From Myxococcales bacterium (GTDB lineage Bacteria; Myxococcota_A; Polyangia; Polyangiales; Polyangiaceae): a stretch of 64,000 nt of DNA. Both the position numbers and the translations under genes were made by a program. Shown piece by piece: positions 1 to 8,094 of this stretch (position 1 is the stretch's first letter; each line of letters begins with the position of its first letter). The stretch covers positions 62,001 through 126,000 of the forward strand of contig JADJKB010000008.1 of the NCBI GenBank assembly GCA_016706225.1. Direction: 5' to 3'. The notes beneath the pieces are model-generated. The model ran no database searches. It saw only the letters and a program-made list of their open reading frames with translations, and was not told the DNA's origin.

Positions 1-1025
1 ATGATAGCCGGGTGCTCCGCGAGTGACTCGACCCCTCCCAGGCTCTCCGCGAGGGTAAAGATGCGGAGGGCGCTGAGGAATCGCCTCGATTCATCGACCC
101 CACCGACGAGCTCGACGCTGATCATCCCGCCGGGCCCCACCATCTGGCTCTGGCAGAGCGCGTGGTCCGGATGGCTGGCAAGCCCCGGGTAGTGGACCAC
201 CTGGACGGCGTTGCTCTCCGCCAGGCGCCGAGCGAGCTCGCTCGCGCTCTTGACGTGTTGTCGCATCCGGACCGGCAAGGTCTTGAGCCCGCGTAGCACC
301 AGGTAACAATCCATCGGGCTCGGCACCGCGCCGATGGCGTTCTGCATGAAGCGGATCCGCTCCGCGAGCGCCTCGTCGCTGGTGACCAGCGCACCCCCCA
401 CGACGTCCGAGTGCCCGTTGATGTACTTCGTCGTCGAGTGCATCACCACCGTCGCTCCGAGGGCGAGCGGCCGCTGCAACATCGGCGACGCGAAGGTGTT
501 GTCCACGACCAAAGGCAGCCGGCGTGAGCGCGCGATGTCGGCGATCTTTCGGATGTCGAACAGCTTGAGCAGTGGGTTCGTCGGCGTCTCCATCCACACC
601 AAGCGCGTCTTGTCGGAGATGGCAGCCTCCACTCGATCGAGATGGCGCATGTCGACGAAGGTCGTCTTCACCCCCATCGGAGCCAGCACCTTGTCGAACA
701 GGCGGAACGTCCCACCGTACACGTCGTCGCCGCTCACGACGTGGTCGCCGGGGCTCAGGGTGTGCAGCAAGGTCAGCGTCGCCGCGCTACCACTCCCGAA
801 TGCAAAGCCATGGCTCCCGCCCTCGAGCGCGGCGATGCACGCCTCGAGTGCCTCGCGAGTGGGATTGCCGCTGCGGGAGTACTCGAAGCGCTTGGGTTTC
901 CCGGGCTCGGCTTGAGCGAACGTGCTCGAGAGCACGATCGGCTGCATGACGGCGGCGTGCGACGGATCAGGCTCCTGCCCGGCGTGGATGGCGAGGGTGT
1001 CGAGTTTGTCGGATACAACGGCCAT
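1..1025 (-). CDS. Cystathionine gamma-synthase/lyase family PLP enzyme (3' end beyond window)
   Basis: This is a PLP-dependent trans-sulfuration enzyme of the Cys/Met metabolism family, which makes or cleaves cystathionine or related thioethers in the cytoplasm. Reading the minus strand from the ATG at 1025 gives about 341 residues, running off the window edge; the family is usually 380-400 residues. Visible family motifs are YSRSGNPTREALE near residue 49, the VDNTFASP segment near 174, and the Schiff-base lysine in STTKYINGHSDVVGG (Lys200). The frame is open throughout. It lies downstream of tRNA-His on the same strand, with a hairpin between. Members include cystathionine gamma-synthase, cystathionine beta- and gamma-lyase and methionine gamma-lyase; the missing C-terminus and close similarity prevent choosing, so no symbol is given. 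Confidence 0.88.
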   Translation of the reverse strand, partial: MAVVSDKLDTLAIHAGQEPDPSHAAVMQPIVLSSTFAQAEPGKPKRFEYSRSGNPTREALEACIAALEGGSHGFAFGSGSAATLTLLHTLSPGDHVVSGDDVYGGTFRLFDKVLAPMGVKTTFVDMRHLDRVEAAISDKTRLVWMETPTNPLLKLFDIRKIADIARSRRLPLVVDNTFASPMLQRPLALGATVVMHSTTKYINGHSDVVGGALVTSDEALAERIRFMQNAIGAVPSPMDCYLVLRGLKTLPVRMRQHVKSASELARRLAESNAVQVVHYPGLASHPDHALCQSQMVGPGGMISVELVGGVDESRRFLSALRIFTLAESLGGVESLAEHPAI

Positions 1026-1043
1026 GCACGGCGCATAACACAG

Positions 1044-1070
1044 GCGCGCCGATCCGCGACGTCGGCGCGC
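1044..1070 (-). terminator. Hairpin between tRNA-His and the PLP enzyme gene
   Basis: A perfect 9-bp stem (GCGCGCCGA / TCGGCGCGC) with a 9-nt loop lies just after the tRNA-His 3' end on the minus strand and 19 nt before the next start codon. No T-tract follows, so it may be a weak terminator, a processing signal or a leader hairpin. Confidence 0.35.
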
Positions 1071-1081
1071 TCAAAGCGACT

Positions 1082-1157
1082 TGGGGTGAGTGAGGGGAAT
1101 TGAACCCCCGACAACTGGAGCCACAGTCCAGCGCTCTACCACTGAGCTACACCCACC
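1082..1157 (-). tRNA. tRNA-His (anticodon GTG)
   Basis: The minus strand folds as a 76-nt cloverleaf. It has the extra G(-1) typical of tRNA-His paired to C73, acceptor GTGGGTG with CACTCAC (one G-U), D-arm GCTC...GAGC, anticodon loop CTGTGGC with anticodon GTG, and T-arm GGGGGTTCAATTCCCC. The 3' CCA is encoded at 1084-1082. The G(-1)-C73 pair is the His identity element. Confidence 0.95.
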
Positions 1158-1240
1158 ATGTCCGGGTGGACTGCGCCCGGTGGGAACCGCGCGCGTCAGG
1201 AGGTGTAGTCCACCGCCCGGGGGGTCGGCAAGGCTTTGCC

Positions 1241-2281
1241 TCAGGCTAGGTGCCAGAAGGCTCCTTGCTGGGCCACGATCCGGTCGAGCTCCTGCTCGTG
1301 TCGGGGAGAAATCCCGGCTGAGGTCGCCGGCGCCGGCTCGCCGAGATGCCCGTCTTCGAGGGCCATGAGGGTCGACGTCAGCGAATCGGACAACGCCCGC
1401 AAGTCGTAGCCGCCCTCGAGCACGAGCCCCAGCCGACCGGCGGCGCCTCGCGGCATTGCGCGGGCCACCCGCGCCAGCATGAGCCCATAGGCGTCCGAGC
1501 TCAGCTTCATGGACGCGAGCGGATCGCTCCGATGGGCGTCGAAGCCGGCGCTGATCAGCACGAGCCCCGGATCGTACTCGGAGATGACCGGCTCGATGAC
1601 CCGCTCGAACGCAGCGAGGTACGTCGCGTCGCCGGCGCCGGCCGATAGAGGCACGTTCACTGTGAAGCCTGCCCCCTCTCCGCGCCCCACTTCGTCGACG
1701 GCGCCGGTGCCGGGATAGAACGGGTACTGGTGCAGCGAGATGTAGAGCACGCCGGGCTCTGCGTAGAACATCTCCTGGGTGCCGTTGCCGTGATGCACGT
1801 CCCAATCGAGCACTACGACGCGGTCCACACCCCGGGCCCGGGCGTGGGCTGCTGCAACCGCGACGTTGTTCAGCAGGCAGAACCCCATCGCACCATCCGG
1901 CCGAGCGTGGTGCCCAGGCGGCCGCACCAGCCCGAGGCCATAGCGGGCGTGACCGGCCGAGAGCGCATCCACCAGAGCGATGGCGCCGCCGGCTGCGCGG
2001 CGCGCGGCCATCACCGATCGGGGGCCGTAGAATGTGTCCGCATCGAAGTAGCCCTGGTTTCCGGCCGCCTGGCCGAGGCGGTCGAGGTATCGGTGTCCAT
2101 GCACCCGGCCGAGCTCCTCGTCGGACGCGTCTCGCGGGTCCAGGGAGGTGGTCGCCAGCCCAAGGTGGGCCCGGGCTACCCCGGCCCGCGCCGCATCCAG
2201 GCGTTCTGGCCGCTCGGGATGGCCGGCGGGCGCCTCGTGTTCCGAGAAAAGCGGGTCATCCACGAGGGCGAGCACGTTCAT
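1241..2281 (-). CDS. Histone deacetylase family protein (zinc amidohydrolase)
   Basis: A 346-residue member of the arginase/deacetylase superfamily (bacterial HDAC-like, acetoin-utilization/acetylpolyamine amidohydrolase group), expected to remove acyl groups from lysine side chains or polyamines in the cytoplasm. Motifs in order: GHPERPERL near residue 20, catalytic His pair in PPGHHARPDGAMGFC (121-135), zinc site DWDVHHGNGT (159-168), zinc Asp in SAGFDAHRSDP (244-254), and the LEGGYDLRAL glycine/tyrosine loop near the end. All catalytic positions are present. An in-frame TTG nine bases upstream gives a slightly longer protein; the ATG at 2281 (MNVLALVDD) is preferred because it begins the conserved fold directly. 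Substrate cannot be read from sequence. Confidence 0.92.
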   Translation of the reverse strand: MNVLALVDDPLFSEHEAPAGHPERPERLDAARAGVARAHLGLATTSLDPRDASDEELGRVHGHRYLDRLGQAAGNQGYFDADTFYGPRSVMAARRAAGGAIALVDALSAGHARYGLGLVRPPGHHARPDGAMGFCLLNNVAVAAAHARARGVDRVVVLDWDVHHGNGTQEMFYAEPGVLYISLHQYPFYPGTGAVDEVGRGEGAGFTVNVPLSAGAGDATYLAAFERVIEPVISEYDPGLVLISAGFDAHRSDPLASMKLSSDAYGLMLARVARAMPRGAAGRLGLVLEGGYDLRALSDSLTSTLMALEDGHLGEPAPATSAGISPRHEQELDRIVAQQGAFWHLA

Positions 2282-2383
2282 GGCTTTCAACCCTGACGAC
2301 GAGGATGATAGCCTCGCGCCGCGCTTTGCGTGAGAGCCTCAGCCTTCGGGGAGCTGAGACTCGAGCCTTCGAAGGGACACACC

Positions 2384-3589
2384 ATGCGGTGGAAGATCAT
2401 CGTCGTCAACGCGGGAATCGTCCTCATCGTGGGGATTCTGAGCTACGTGCTCCTGGCTGCGTCGCTGGGCGACGTCGTGTCCAATGTCGGGGAGCGCAAG
2501 ACGGAAGTTTCGCAGGCGCTGCGCGCCGCGGCCGCACAGCTCGCGCTCGACGGCGCGCGGACCGAGCGCTGGCTGGATTCTCGGACAGCGACCGAGTCGG
2601 TCAAAGGAGTCTATTCCGGGGGCACGGTCGAGGCCCGACAGCAGGCAGCGACGGCCGCAGCCAACAAGATCCGCGACGAAGCGGTGGCAGACCCTACGTT
2701 CGCGAAAATGGCGCCGTCGGTGGTGCTGTTCGTCGACAAACAAGGCGTGGCAATCGGGCGCAACGGCTCGAACTTGATGCGCGGTGACAAGCTCGGCGAA
2801 GCCTATTCCTCCCTGTCCAAGGCGCTCACAACCGGCAACACCTCGAGCGACGTCTGGCTCAATCGTCAGCGGCAAGAGCAAGTGCTGGCATCCTACGCCC
2901 CCATCCGCGGCGAAGACGGGAGCGTGATCGGCGCTCTGGTGCTGGGCACTCCCCTCAGTGACGATCGGCTGGCGCGGACCAGCGAGCTCACCAGCGGGCA
3001 GTTCCTCGCGCTCAGTGTTCCGGGCGATCAACTCGAGCTGGTCGCAACCAGCAGCGGTGCGGCGGCAATGGTCGACGCTGTTCGCTCCGGCGCGGCCAAA
3101 GATACGGCGCAGAAGGCGCTCGAAAGTGTCGGCCTCATCGTGACCGATGCCGCGGTCGGTGGAAACCTGTACGGCTCCACCCCGCTGGTCGGGTATGGCG
3201 ACGACAAACGCGCGGTGCTCACTGCGGCGGTCTCGGCCTCCCTGGTCGGCAGCCTATCGGGCCTGCTCTGGCCGGTCTTCGGCGTTACCGTGCTCGGGTT
3301 GCTGTTGGTCGGTGTGGGCGGCGCGCTGCTCGGAAACTACTACGAGCGCCCGGTCTCGGAGCTCGAAGAGGGCATCCTTGCCATCATCAACGGCAAGACC
3401 GATCTGCGCTTCCAGATCGAACACCCCGACCTGGGCGGGCTCGTGTTCCGAATCAATTCGCTCCTGAATGCGCTGATGGGAGTGCCTGAAGACACGACCG
3501 ACGACGAAGGTCGGCCCAGTGTGCCCGCTACCAGCCCGGCGACTTTCGACGAGGGTGGCGGCGCCCCGCCCGCGCCTCCCGCGGGCTGA
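2384..3589 (+). CDS. Membrane sensor protein with extracytoplasmic domain and HAMP-like tail
   Basis: A 401-residue inner-membrane protein. An N-terminal membrane helix (residues about 5-28) is followed by about 270 periplasmic residues resembling a cache-type sensor (segment 'VVLFVDKQGVAIGRNG' and a repeated 'YAPIRGEDGSVIGALVLG' pattern are typical). A second helix (about 285-315) leads into a HAMP-like stretch ('RPVSELEEGILAIINGKTD'), then a Pro/Thr-rich tail. There is no kinase, cyclase or methyl-accepting domain, so the output must be via a partner. The ATG at 2384 has a GAAGGGA ribosome-binding site; an upstream GTG at 2330 lacks one. A HEAT protein follows 78 bp downstream on the same strand and may be its partner. 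Confidence 0.72.
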   Translation: MRWKIIVVNAGIVLIVGILSYVLLAASLGDVVSNVGERKTEVSQALRAAAAQLALDGARTERWLDSRTATESVKGVYSGGTVEARQQAATAAANKIRDEAVADPTFAKMAPSVVLFVDKQGVAIGRNGSNLMRGDKLGEAYSSLSKALTTGNTSSDVWLNRQRQEQVLASYAPIRGEDGSVIGALVLGTPLSDDRLARTSELTSGQFLALSVPGDQLELVATSSGAAAMVDAVRSGAAKDTAQKALESVGLIVTDAAVGGNLYGSTPLVGYGDDKRAVLTAAVSASLVGSLSGLLWPVFGVTVLGLLLVGVGGALLGNYYERPVSELEEGILAIINGKTDLRFQIEHPDLGGLVFRINSLLNALMGVPEDTTDDEGRPSVPATSPATFDEGGGAPPAPPAG

Positions 3590-3667
3590 GGCAGCGCGCG
3601 GCTCGCGCGGACCGCAGTTCTCGGCTATAAGCCAGCCGCCGCGGGAAAATCCGCGTGAGGTGAACGG

Positions 3668-4420
3668 ATGGGTTTGTTCGATTTCTTGAGCAAGGGCAAA
3701 GGCGAGAAGAAGTCCGGCGCAGCGCCGACCAAGGGCGAGAAAGAGGTCGCGCGTCTGGGCAAGCTCGCCGGTCAGAAGCTGGCTCAGAACTACGATCGGC
3801 AGGAGGCCATCGAAGAGCTGTCCCGCATCGGTACCTCGGATAGCGCCCGCGCACTCCTCAAACGCTTCGAGTTCACGATGGAGCCGTCCATCACCGACCA
3901 GGAAGAAAAAGAGTCGGCCGCCCGCGGGATCGTCGCGGCAGGCGAGGCGGCGATCGACCCAATTCGGGAGTTCTGCAAGAAGGCCGAGAGCCTGACCTGG
4001 CCGCTGAAGACCCTGAAGGACATCGTGCCTTCGGACAGTTTCTGCGACGAGCTCCTGACCGTGCTCGACATGTTCGACACCGAGTACGTTAGGAACTCCG
4101 AACCAAAGATCCAGCTCATCCGCATGCTGGAGGAGTTCCACACCGACGAGGTGAGGGTTGCTGTGGAGCCATTCATGACGGACGCCAGTGAGCCGGTGCG
4201 CTTCTCGGCGGTGACGACGGTCTTCGCCGCGGGCATGCCAGAGAGCGTCCCGGCGCTGATCGCCGCCCTCGAGGAAGAGGAGTCACTTCGGGTGAAGAAC
4301 CGGATCTCCCAGGGCCTCGTCGACCGGGACTGGTCGATCCCGGAGGAGCTGCGCGAGGCAGCTGAAAAAGCCCTTCCTCCCGACTACGAGCGCGCCGGCG
4401 ACAAGATCCGCAAGCAGTGA
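3668..4420 (+). CDS. HEAT-repeat protein
   Basis: A 250-residue soluble protein without signal peptide or membrane helix. It starts with a short 'MGLFDFLSKGKGEKKSG' head common to small cytosolic myxobacterial proteins, followed by helical repeats: AARGIVAAGEAAIDPIREF near residue 80 and a clear HEAT unit near 175-210 ('ASEPVRFSAVTTVFAAG', then 'ESVPALIAALEEEESLRVKN'). HEAT arrays are protein-protein interaction scaffolds. The GTGAGGTGAACGG before the ATG is a good ribosome-binding site. It probably shares a transcript with the preceding membrane sensor. Precise function unknown. Confidence 0.8.
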   Translation: MGLFDFLSKGKGEKKSGAAPTKGEKEVARLGKLAGQKLAQNYDRQEAIEELSRIGTSDSARALLKRFEFTMEPSITDQEEKESAARGIVAAGEAAIDPIREFCKKAESLTWPLKTLKDIVPSDSFCDELLTVLDMFDTEYVRNSEPKIQLIRMLEEFHTDEVRVAVEPFMTDASEPVRFSAVTTVFAAGMPESVPALIAALEEEESLRVKNRISQGLVDRDWSIPEELREAAEKALPPDYERAGDKIRKQ

Positions 4421-4576
4421 GTGGCGAGCGGTGCCCGCCGGCCGTCGCTGTCGGCTCGGGCGGTTGCTCTGGGCCGCGGCGGGTCGGTGTGCTCTTCACC
4501 CGCCGGGCGGTCGTTCCGGGCCGCGGCTGGTTCGCAGTGCGCTCCGCCCGTCGGCGCGTGCGCCCGCCACCGACCC

Positions 4577-4623
4577 GGTCACAAAAACACAAGGAGCGCG
4601 GGGCTCTTCACCACCGCGCTCCT
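4577..4623 (-). terminator. Rho-independent terminator of the barrel-gene operon
   Basis: A perfect 10-bp stem (AGGAGCGCGG at 4592-4601 with CCGCGCTCCT at 4614-4623) lies 23 nt past the stop of the minus-strand barrel gene and is followed on that strand by TTGTGTTTTTGTG. The rest of the 225-bp gap from 4421 holds no gene that I can support. Confidence 0.7.
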
Positions 4624-4645
4624 CGCGCTCGACTTTTCAGTCAGC

Positions 4646-5506
4646 TCACTCGCTGACGCGATACTGCTGCGGGAAGTAGAAGTTGTAGGACAGGGTCAGC
4701 ATCTGGTTGAAGCGGAACAGCCGATCCTTGTCGTTGATCTTGTTGTCCGGGAACTCGCTGTCCTTGCCGCCACCCTTGGTGTCGAAGCCGCCCGTGTTCC
4801 AGGAGAACGGCAGCGCGCGCCACTCGAAGCCGATGGCGTTCCACTTGTTCGCGTAGAAGGTGAAACCCAGACCAAACGTCGGAGCGACCGCGACACGGCT
4901 CTTCTTGTCGAACTGCTGCGAGCAGTCGTTGTCGCAGTCCTTGCGCTCGCTCACGCCGATGAAGGCGGGACCGGCGAAGAAGTAGAGGTCCGTGTCGACG
5001 TAGATGTTCTGGAACAGCGCCAGCTTGCCGCGGAACGGAACCCCGGTCAGCTGGGGGGCAATCACCCAGTCCATGCTGCCGAGTTGTTTCTTGAAGTCCG
5101 GTCCCAGGTTCACTGCCGTCAGGCGTCGATCCGTGCTGGCTCCGCCCGGATCGGCAGTACGTCGCCCGTCGTTCACGTCCTGGATGTGCTCACTCAGGCC
5201 GGTTGGCACCTTGATGGCCCCAAACGCCCCGAACGCCCCGATGGCGAGCCAGTCGGTGAGGTTGTAGTTCAGCCGCGCGCCGAACAGGATCTCGCGCTGA
5301 TACTCGTCGAGCAGAGTGAACGAAGCCGCCGGAGCGATTTCGATGCGCTTCTCGCGATAGAGCCGCAGCTTCCGCACAGCGGGCGCGCCCGCGAGCGGGC
5401 CGGTGAGCAGGATCTCCTGCGCGTTCGCCTGCTCCGTCACGAGCGCCACGGCGAGCATCGCCCCGAGGCCGGTGAGGAGCTTGCGTAGGGTTGCCGTCGT
5501 CTTCAT
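4646..5506 (-). CDS. Outer-membrane beta-barrel protein, myxobacterial type (second gene of pair)
   Basis: A 286-residue secreted protein. The signal peptide MKTTATLRKLLTGLGAML..EQANA ends near residue 24. The mature chain has alternating hydrophobic strands, beginning with the 'RIEIAPAASFTLLDEYQREI' element and 'ARLNYNLTDWLAIGAFGAFG', and ends in an aromatic strand before VSE. This opening pattern is that of the myxobacterial outer-membrane beta-barrel domain family. Two cysteine pairs lie in one loop (DCDNDCS). The ATG at 5506 is chosen because it starts the signal peptide and has GGAAG upstream. It lies 29 bp behind the other barrel gene, so the two are an operon. GltA/GltB and NfsA/NfsB of M. 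xanthus are paired barrels of this sort; that match is inference. Confidence 0.82.
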   Translation of the reverse strand: MKTTATLRKLLTGLGAMLAVALVTEQANAQEILLTGPLAGAPAVRKLRLYREKRIEIAPAASFTLLDEYQREILFGARLNYNLTDWLAIGAFGAFGAIKVPTGLSEHIQDVNDGRRTADPGGASTDRRLTAVNLGPDFKKQLGSMDWVIAPQLTGVPFRGKLALFQNIYVDTDLYFFAGPAFIGVSERKDCDNDCSQQFDKKSRVAVAPTFGLGFTFYANKWNAIGFEWRALPFSWNTGGFDTKGGGKDSEFPDNKINDKDRLFRFNQMLTLSYNFYFPQQYRVSE

Positions 5507-5535
5507 GGTGCTTCCCATCGTTCCTTCCGCGCGCA

Positions 5536-6528
5536 TCACTTCGGCAACCTGTAGTCGAAGGAGAACGGAATGAAGATCGACACGCCCACCTGGGCCTGCA
5601 CGGCGTTGGTCAGCTTGGACTCGCCGTACCACTTAGCCGAATCTTGCTGGTCCTTCTGGGTGAGCGGAATCGAGGTGTTCTCGAGTTTGTCGTTGAAGAC
5701 GTAGTCGCGGACTTCCATCGTCGCCGCGAACCAGCGATTGAAGAAGATGCGCAGACCGAGTCCTGCGTTGAACGCGATGCGGTTCTCCCACTCGAAGTTG
5801 CGATTGTCCGGGTCGATGACCGGAATCGGCCGCGTGCTGATGGCGCCGACGCCACCGACCACATAGGCGTCGTAGTGGAAGATGAAATCGCCGAACCCTG
5901 CGAACTTGCCGTAAGCCGGCACGTACGTGAAGTTCAGCGCCGCACCCCAGTTGTATTCCGTGAGCGGAACACCAACACGCGCGGAACGTCGCACCTGCGC
6001 GTTGAAGTCGCTGTCCACGTTGAACGGCTGGTAGTAGTTGAAGTTCGCGCCAACGGCGAGGACGTTGGTGATGTAGTAGTTGAGCGCGATACCCGGACCC
6101 GGGTGGCTCACGAACTGATCGTTCAAGCTGAACGACCAGTACGGATTCACCTCGAGCCGTCGCACACGCAGCGCAAAGATCTGCTGCACGGCGTAGATCT
6201 GCTCTTTGAGAGGTTTCGCGGCCTCCTTGTTCATGTCCAGCTTGGGGCAAGCTGCGGGGTCGATCTTGCAGATGTCACCGAGGTCGCTTCCGGTGTCACC
6301 CGGAAGTTCGCCACCCGGTTCCTCGCCGCCTTCACCGGCAGCTTCTCCACCTTCACCTGCGACTTCAGTGCCATCCCCCGCTTTGTCAGCCTCTTTGCCG
6401 GCATCTTTGCCGGCCTCGGCTGCGGCCGGCTTGTCGCCGGCAGCGGGCTTTTTGCCCTGAGCCCAGGCACCCGCGGGCATTGCGCAAAGCGCAGCCGCAA
6501 CGAGGAGCCCGACGCGCGTTTTCTTCAT
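5536..6528 (-). CDS. Outer-membrane beta-barrel protein with acidic/Ala-rich N-terminal linker (first gene of pair)
   Basis: A 330-residue secreted protein. Signal peptide MKKTRVGLLVAAALCAMPAGAWA is followed by a low-complexity Ala/Gly/Glu/Lys linker (about residues 24-85) with a short CKIDPAAC loop, a helix-like 'KEQIYAVQQIFALRVRRLEV' and then a barrel: 'VNPYWSFSLNDQFVSHPGP', 'IALNYYITNVLAVGANFNYY' and later strands ending in FSFDYRLPK, the C-terminal aromatic strand expected for BAM insertion. Start ATG 6528 has an AGAGG ribosome-binding site; the longer frame upstream is not signal-like. It is preceded by a good promoter (6642-6671) and followed 29 bp later by a second barrel gene. The linker could span periplasm or peptidoglycan. 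Candidate GltA/GltB-type component by analogy only. Confidence 0.84.
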   Translation of the reverse strand: MKKTRVGLLVAAALCAMPAGAWAQGKKPAAGDKPAAAEAGKDAGKEADKAGDGTEVAGEGGEAAGEGGEEPGGELPGDTGSDLGDICKIDPAACPKLDMNKEAAKPLKEQIYAVQQIFALRVRRLEVNPYWSFSLNDQFVSHPGPGIALNYYITNVLAVGANFNYYQPFNVDSDFNAQVRRSARVGVPLTEYNWGAALNFTYVPAYGKFAGFGDFIFHYDAYVVGGVGAISTRPIPVIDPDNRNFEWENRIAFNAGLGLRIFFNRWFAATMEVRDYVFNDKLENTSIPLTQKDQQDSAKWYGESKLTNAVQAQVGVSIFIPFSFDYRLPK

Positions 6529-6641
6529 CGATGCCTCTTCCGCTTTCCGTGAACCACGACCGCTGCGGAGACTACCGCTACAACGAGCTCTGCAACTACC
6601 CAAAATAATTAACGAAATCCGCTACGCCCGAGTGCCGGGGG

Positions 6642-6671
6642 ACTATATCACGCGCGCTTTTTTGCGATCAA
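6642..6671 (-). promoter_or_regulatory. Sigma-70-type promoter of the two-barrel operon
   Basis: On the minus strand TTGATC, an 18-bp spacer and TATAGT (5/6 match to TATAAT) lie about 115 bp upstream of the first barrel gene. No competing start lies between. Confidence 0.6.
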
Positions 6672-6730
6672 CCACGAAAACTAAAGAGAAACCCGCGCGC
6701 TCCCTCAGCCCCAATCTCGGCCCCTCGTCC

Positions 6731-6748
6731 GCGCCCGAAATCGGGCGC
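6731..6748 (-). terminator. Hairpin after ftsY
   Basis: The palindrome GCGCCCGAAATCGGGCGC lies 29 nt past the ftsY stop. There is no T-tract on the minus strand, so it is a terminator-like or RNA-end-protecting hairpin rather than a classic terminator. Confidence 0.35.
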
Positions 6749-6776
6749 CTCGGCGGACCATTCCGAGCCCCTGCGA

Positions 6777-8030
6777 TCACGCGGCGCTCGCCTCTTCGTC
6801 CAACCCGAGCAGGGCCTCCACGAACTCGTCCGGAGAGAAATCGCGCAGGTCGTCGGGGCGCTCGCCCAGGCCCACGAACCGGACGGGTACCCCGAACGTG
6901 TCACAAATGCCGAGAATGACGCCGCCTTTGGCGGTGCCATCGAGCTTGGTGAGCACGATCCCCGTGAGCTCGAGGTGCTCCTTGAACTCCTTGGCCTGTG
7001 CCAGGGCGTTCTGACCGTTGGTCGCATCCACCACCAGCAGAACCTCATGGGGGGCGCCAGCCAAGGCTTTGTCGGCGGTCTTGGCGATCTTCTTCATTTC
7101 GGCCATCAAGTTGGTCTTGGTGTGCAGGCGCCCGGCCGTGTCTGCGAGCACGACCTCGGCCCCGGTCTCCTGGGCCTTCTTGATCGCGTCGAACACCACG
7201 CTGCCCGGGTCGGCGCCGTCCTTGCCACGCACGACGTCACAACCAATGCGCTCGCCCCACACGACGAGCTGTTGCACGGCGGCCGCGCGGAAGGTGTCGC
7301 CTGCGGCCAGGACGACCTTCTTGCCGTCGGCTTGAAGCTTCGTTGCGAGCTTCCCGATCGTCGTCGTCTTGCCCGCACCGTTGACGCCGACCAAGAGCAC
7401 CACGGTCGGATTGCCGGTGAGGGGAAACGCACCCGCCTTGCCGTCGACCTCCAGGATGCGCTTGGCCTCGTCGCGCACCGCGCTCCAGACCTTTTCAGAG
7501 TCGAGGAGATCGGCCTTGCTCAGTGACTCTTTGATCCGCGTGAGCATCGCTTGCGTCGTCCCGACGCCCACGTCCGACGAGAGCAGGATCTCCTCAATTT
7601 CCTCGGCGATCGCAGGATTCAGCTCCTTCTTCCCGCTGATCAATGCGCGGAGCTTGCCGAAGAAACCCTCCTCACCTCGAGACTTCGCCAAGCCCTTGCG
7701 CAGGCCCGCCACATCGCGCGTGCGTGTGAGCGAGGGGCGCGAAGGCACCGGCGCCTCCGCTTCGACTGCGATGTCGGCTTCGACGCTCTGGGAAGACTCC
7801 GCTCGCCGGGCGCTCTTTTCGGGCTCAGCGTCTTTCGACGCCGCGGCCTTGGCTTTCTCGGCGACCGCAGGTTTGGGCTTGGGCTCGTCGCTCTTCTTGG
7901 TCTCTTCCCGTTTTGCTGGCAGCTCTTGTTTCGGAGCTGCCCCGAGCTTGTCCGGCTCGGACTTGCGGATGAACAGGAAGTAGACGGCGACGAGCGCCAC
8001 GATCCCGACGAGGACGTAGACGATTTCCAT
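6777..8030 (-). CDS. ftsY: Signal recognition particle receptor FtsY
   Basis: A 417-residue SRP receptor GTPase that docks ribosome-SRP complexes at the inner membrane for co-translational insertion. An N-terminal membrane helix (residues 2-22, ending FLFIRKSE) is followed by a long charged Lys/Glu/Ala linker to about 115, then the N domain (about 115-200) and the G domain. GTPase motifs: P-loop GVNGAGKTTT (215-224), DTFRAAA, DTAGRLHTK, TKLDGTAKGG, and the closing VGLGERPDDLRDF. The true membrane helix is unlike E. coli FtsY, which has an amphipathic A domain; it is common in high-GC bacteria. The promoter TTGACG-18-TATAGT lies 35 bp upstream, overlapping the end of the preceding gene. Confidence 0.97.
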   Translation of the reverse strand: MEIVYVLVGIVALVAVYFLFIRKSEPDKLGAAPKQELPAKREETKKSDEPKPKPAVAEKAKAAASKDAEPEKSARRAESSQSVEADIAVEAEAPVPSRPSLTRTRDVAGLRKGLAKSRGEEGFFGKLRALISGKKELNPAIAEEIEEILLSSDVGVGTTQAMLTRIKESLSKADLLDSEKVWSAVRDEAKRILEVDGKAGAFPLTGNPTVVLLVGVNGAGKTTTIGKLATKLQADGKKVVLAAGDTFRAAAVQQLVVWGERIGCDVVRGKDGADPGSVVFDAIKKAQETGAEVVLADTAGRLHTKTNLMAEMKKIAKTADKALAGAPHEVLLVVDATNGQNALAQAKEFKEHLELTGIVLTKLDGTAKGGVILGICDTFGVPVRFVGLGERPDDLRDFSPDEFVEALLGLDEEASAA

Positions 8031-8064
8031 CTGTGGCGCGTGCCTCCAGGCAGTTGGGCCGCGG

Positions 8065-8094
8065 ACTATAGGGAGCGCAGGTTTCGGCCGTCAA
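8065..8094 (-). promoter_or_regulatory. Sigma-70-type promoter of ftsY
   Basis: TTGACG, an 18-bp spacer and TATAGT on the minus strand. The -35 element overlaps the stop codon of the upstream gene (ends 8091), so ftsY can be transcribed on its own. Confidence 0.65.
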
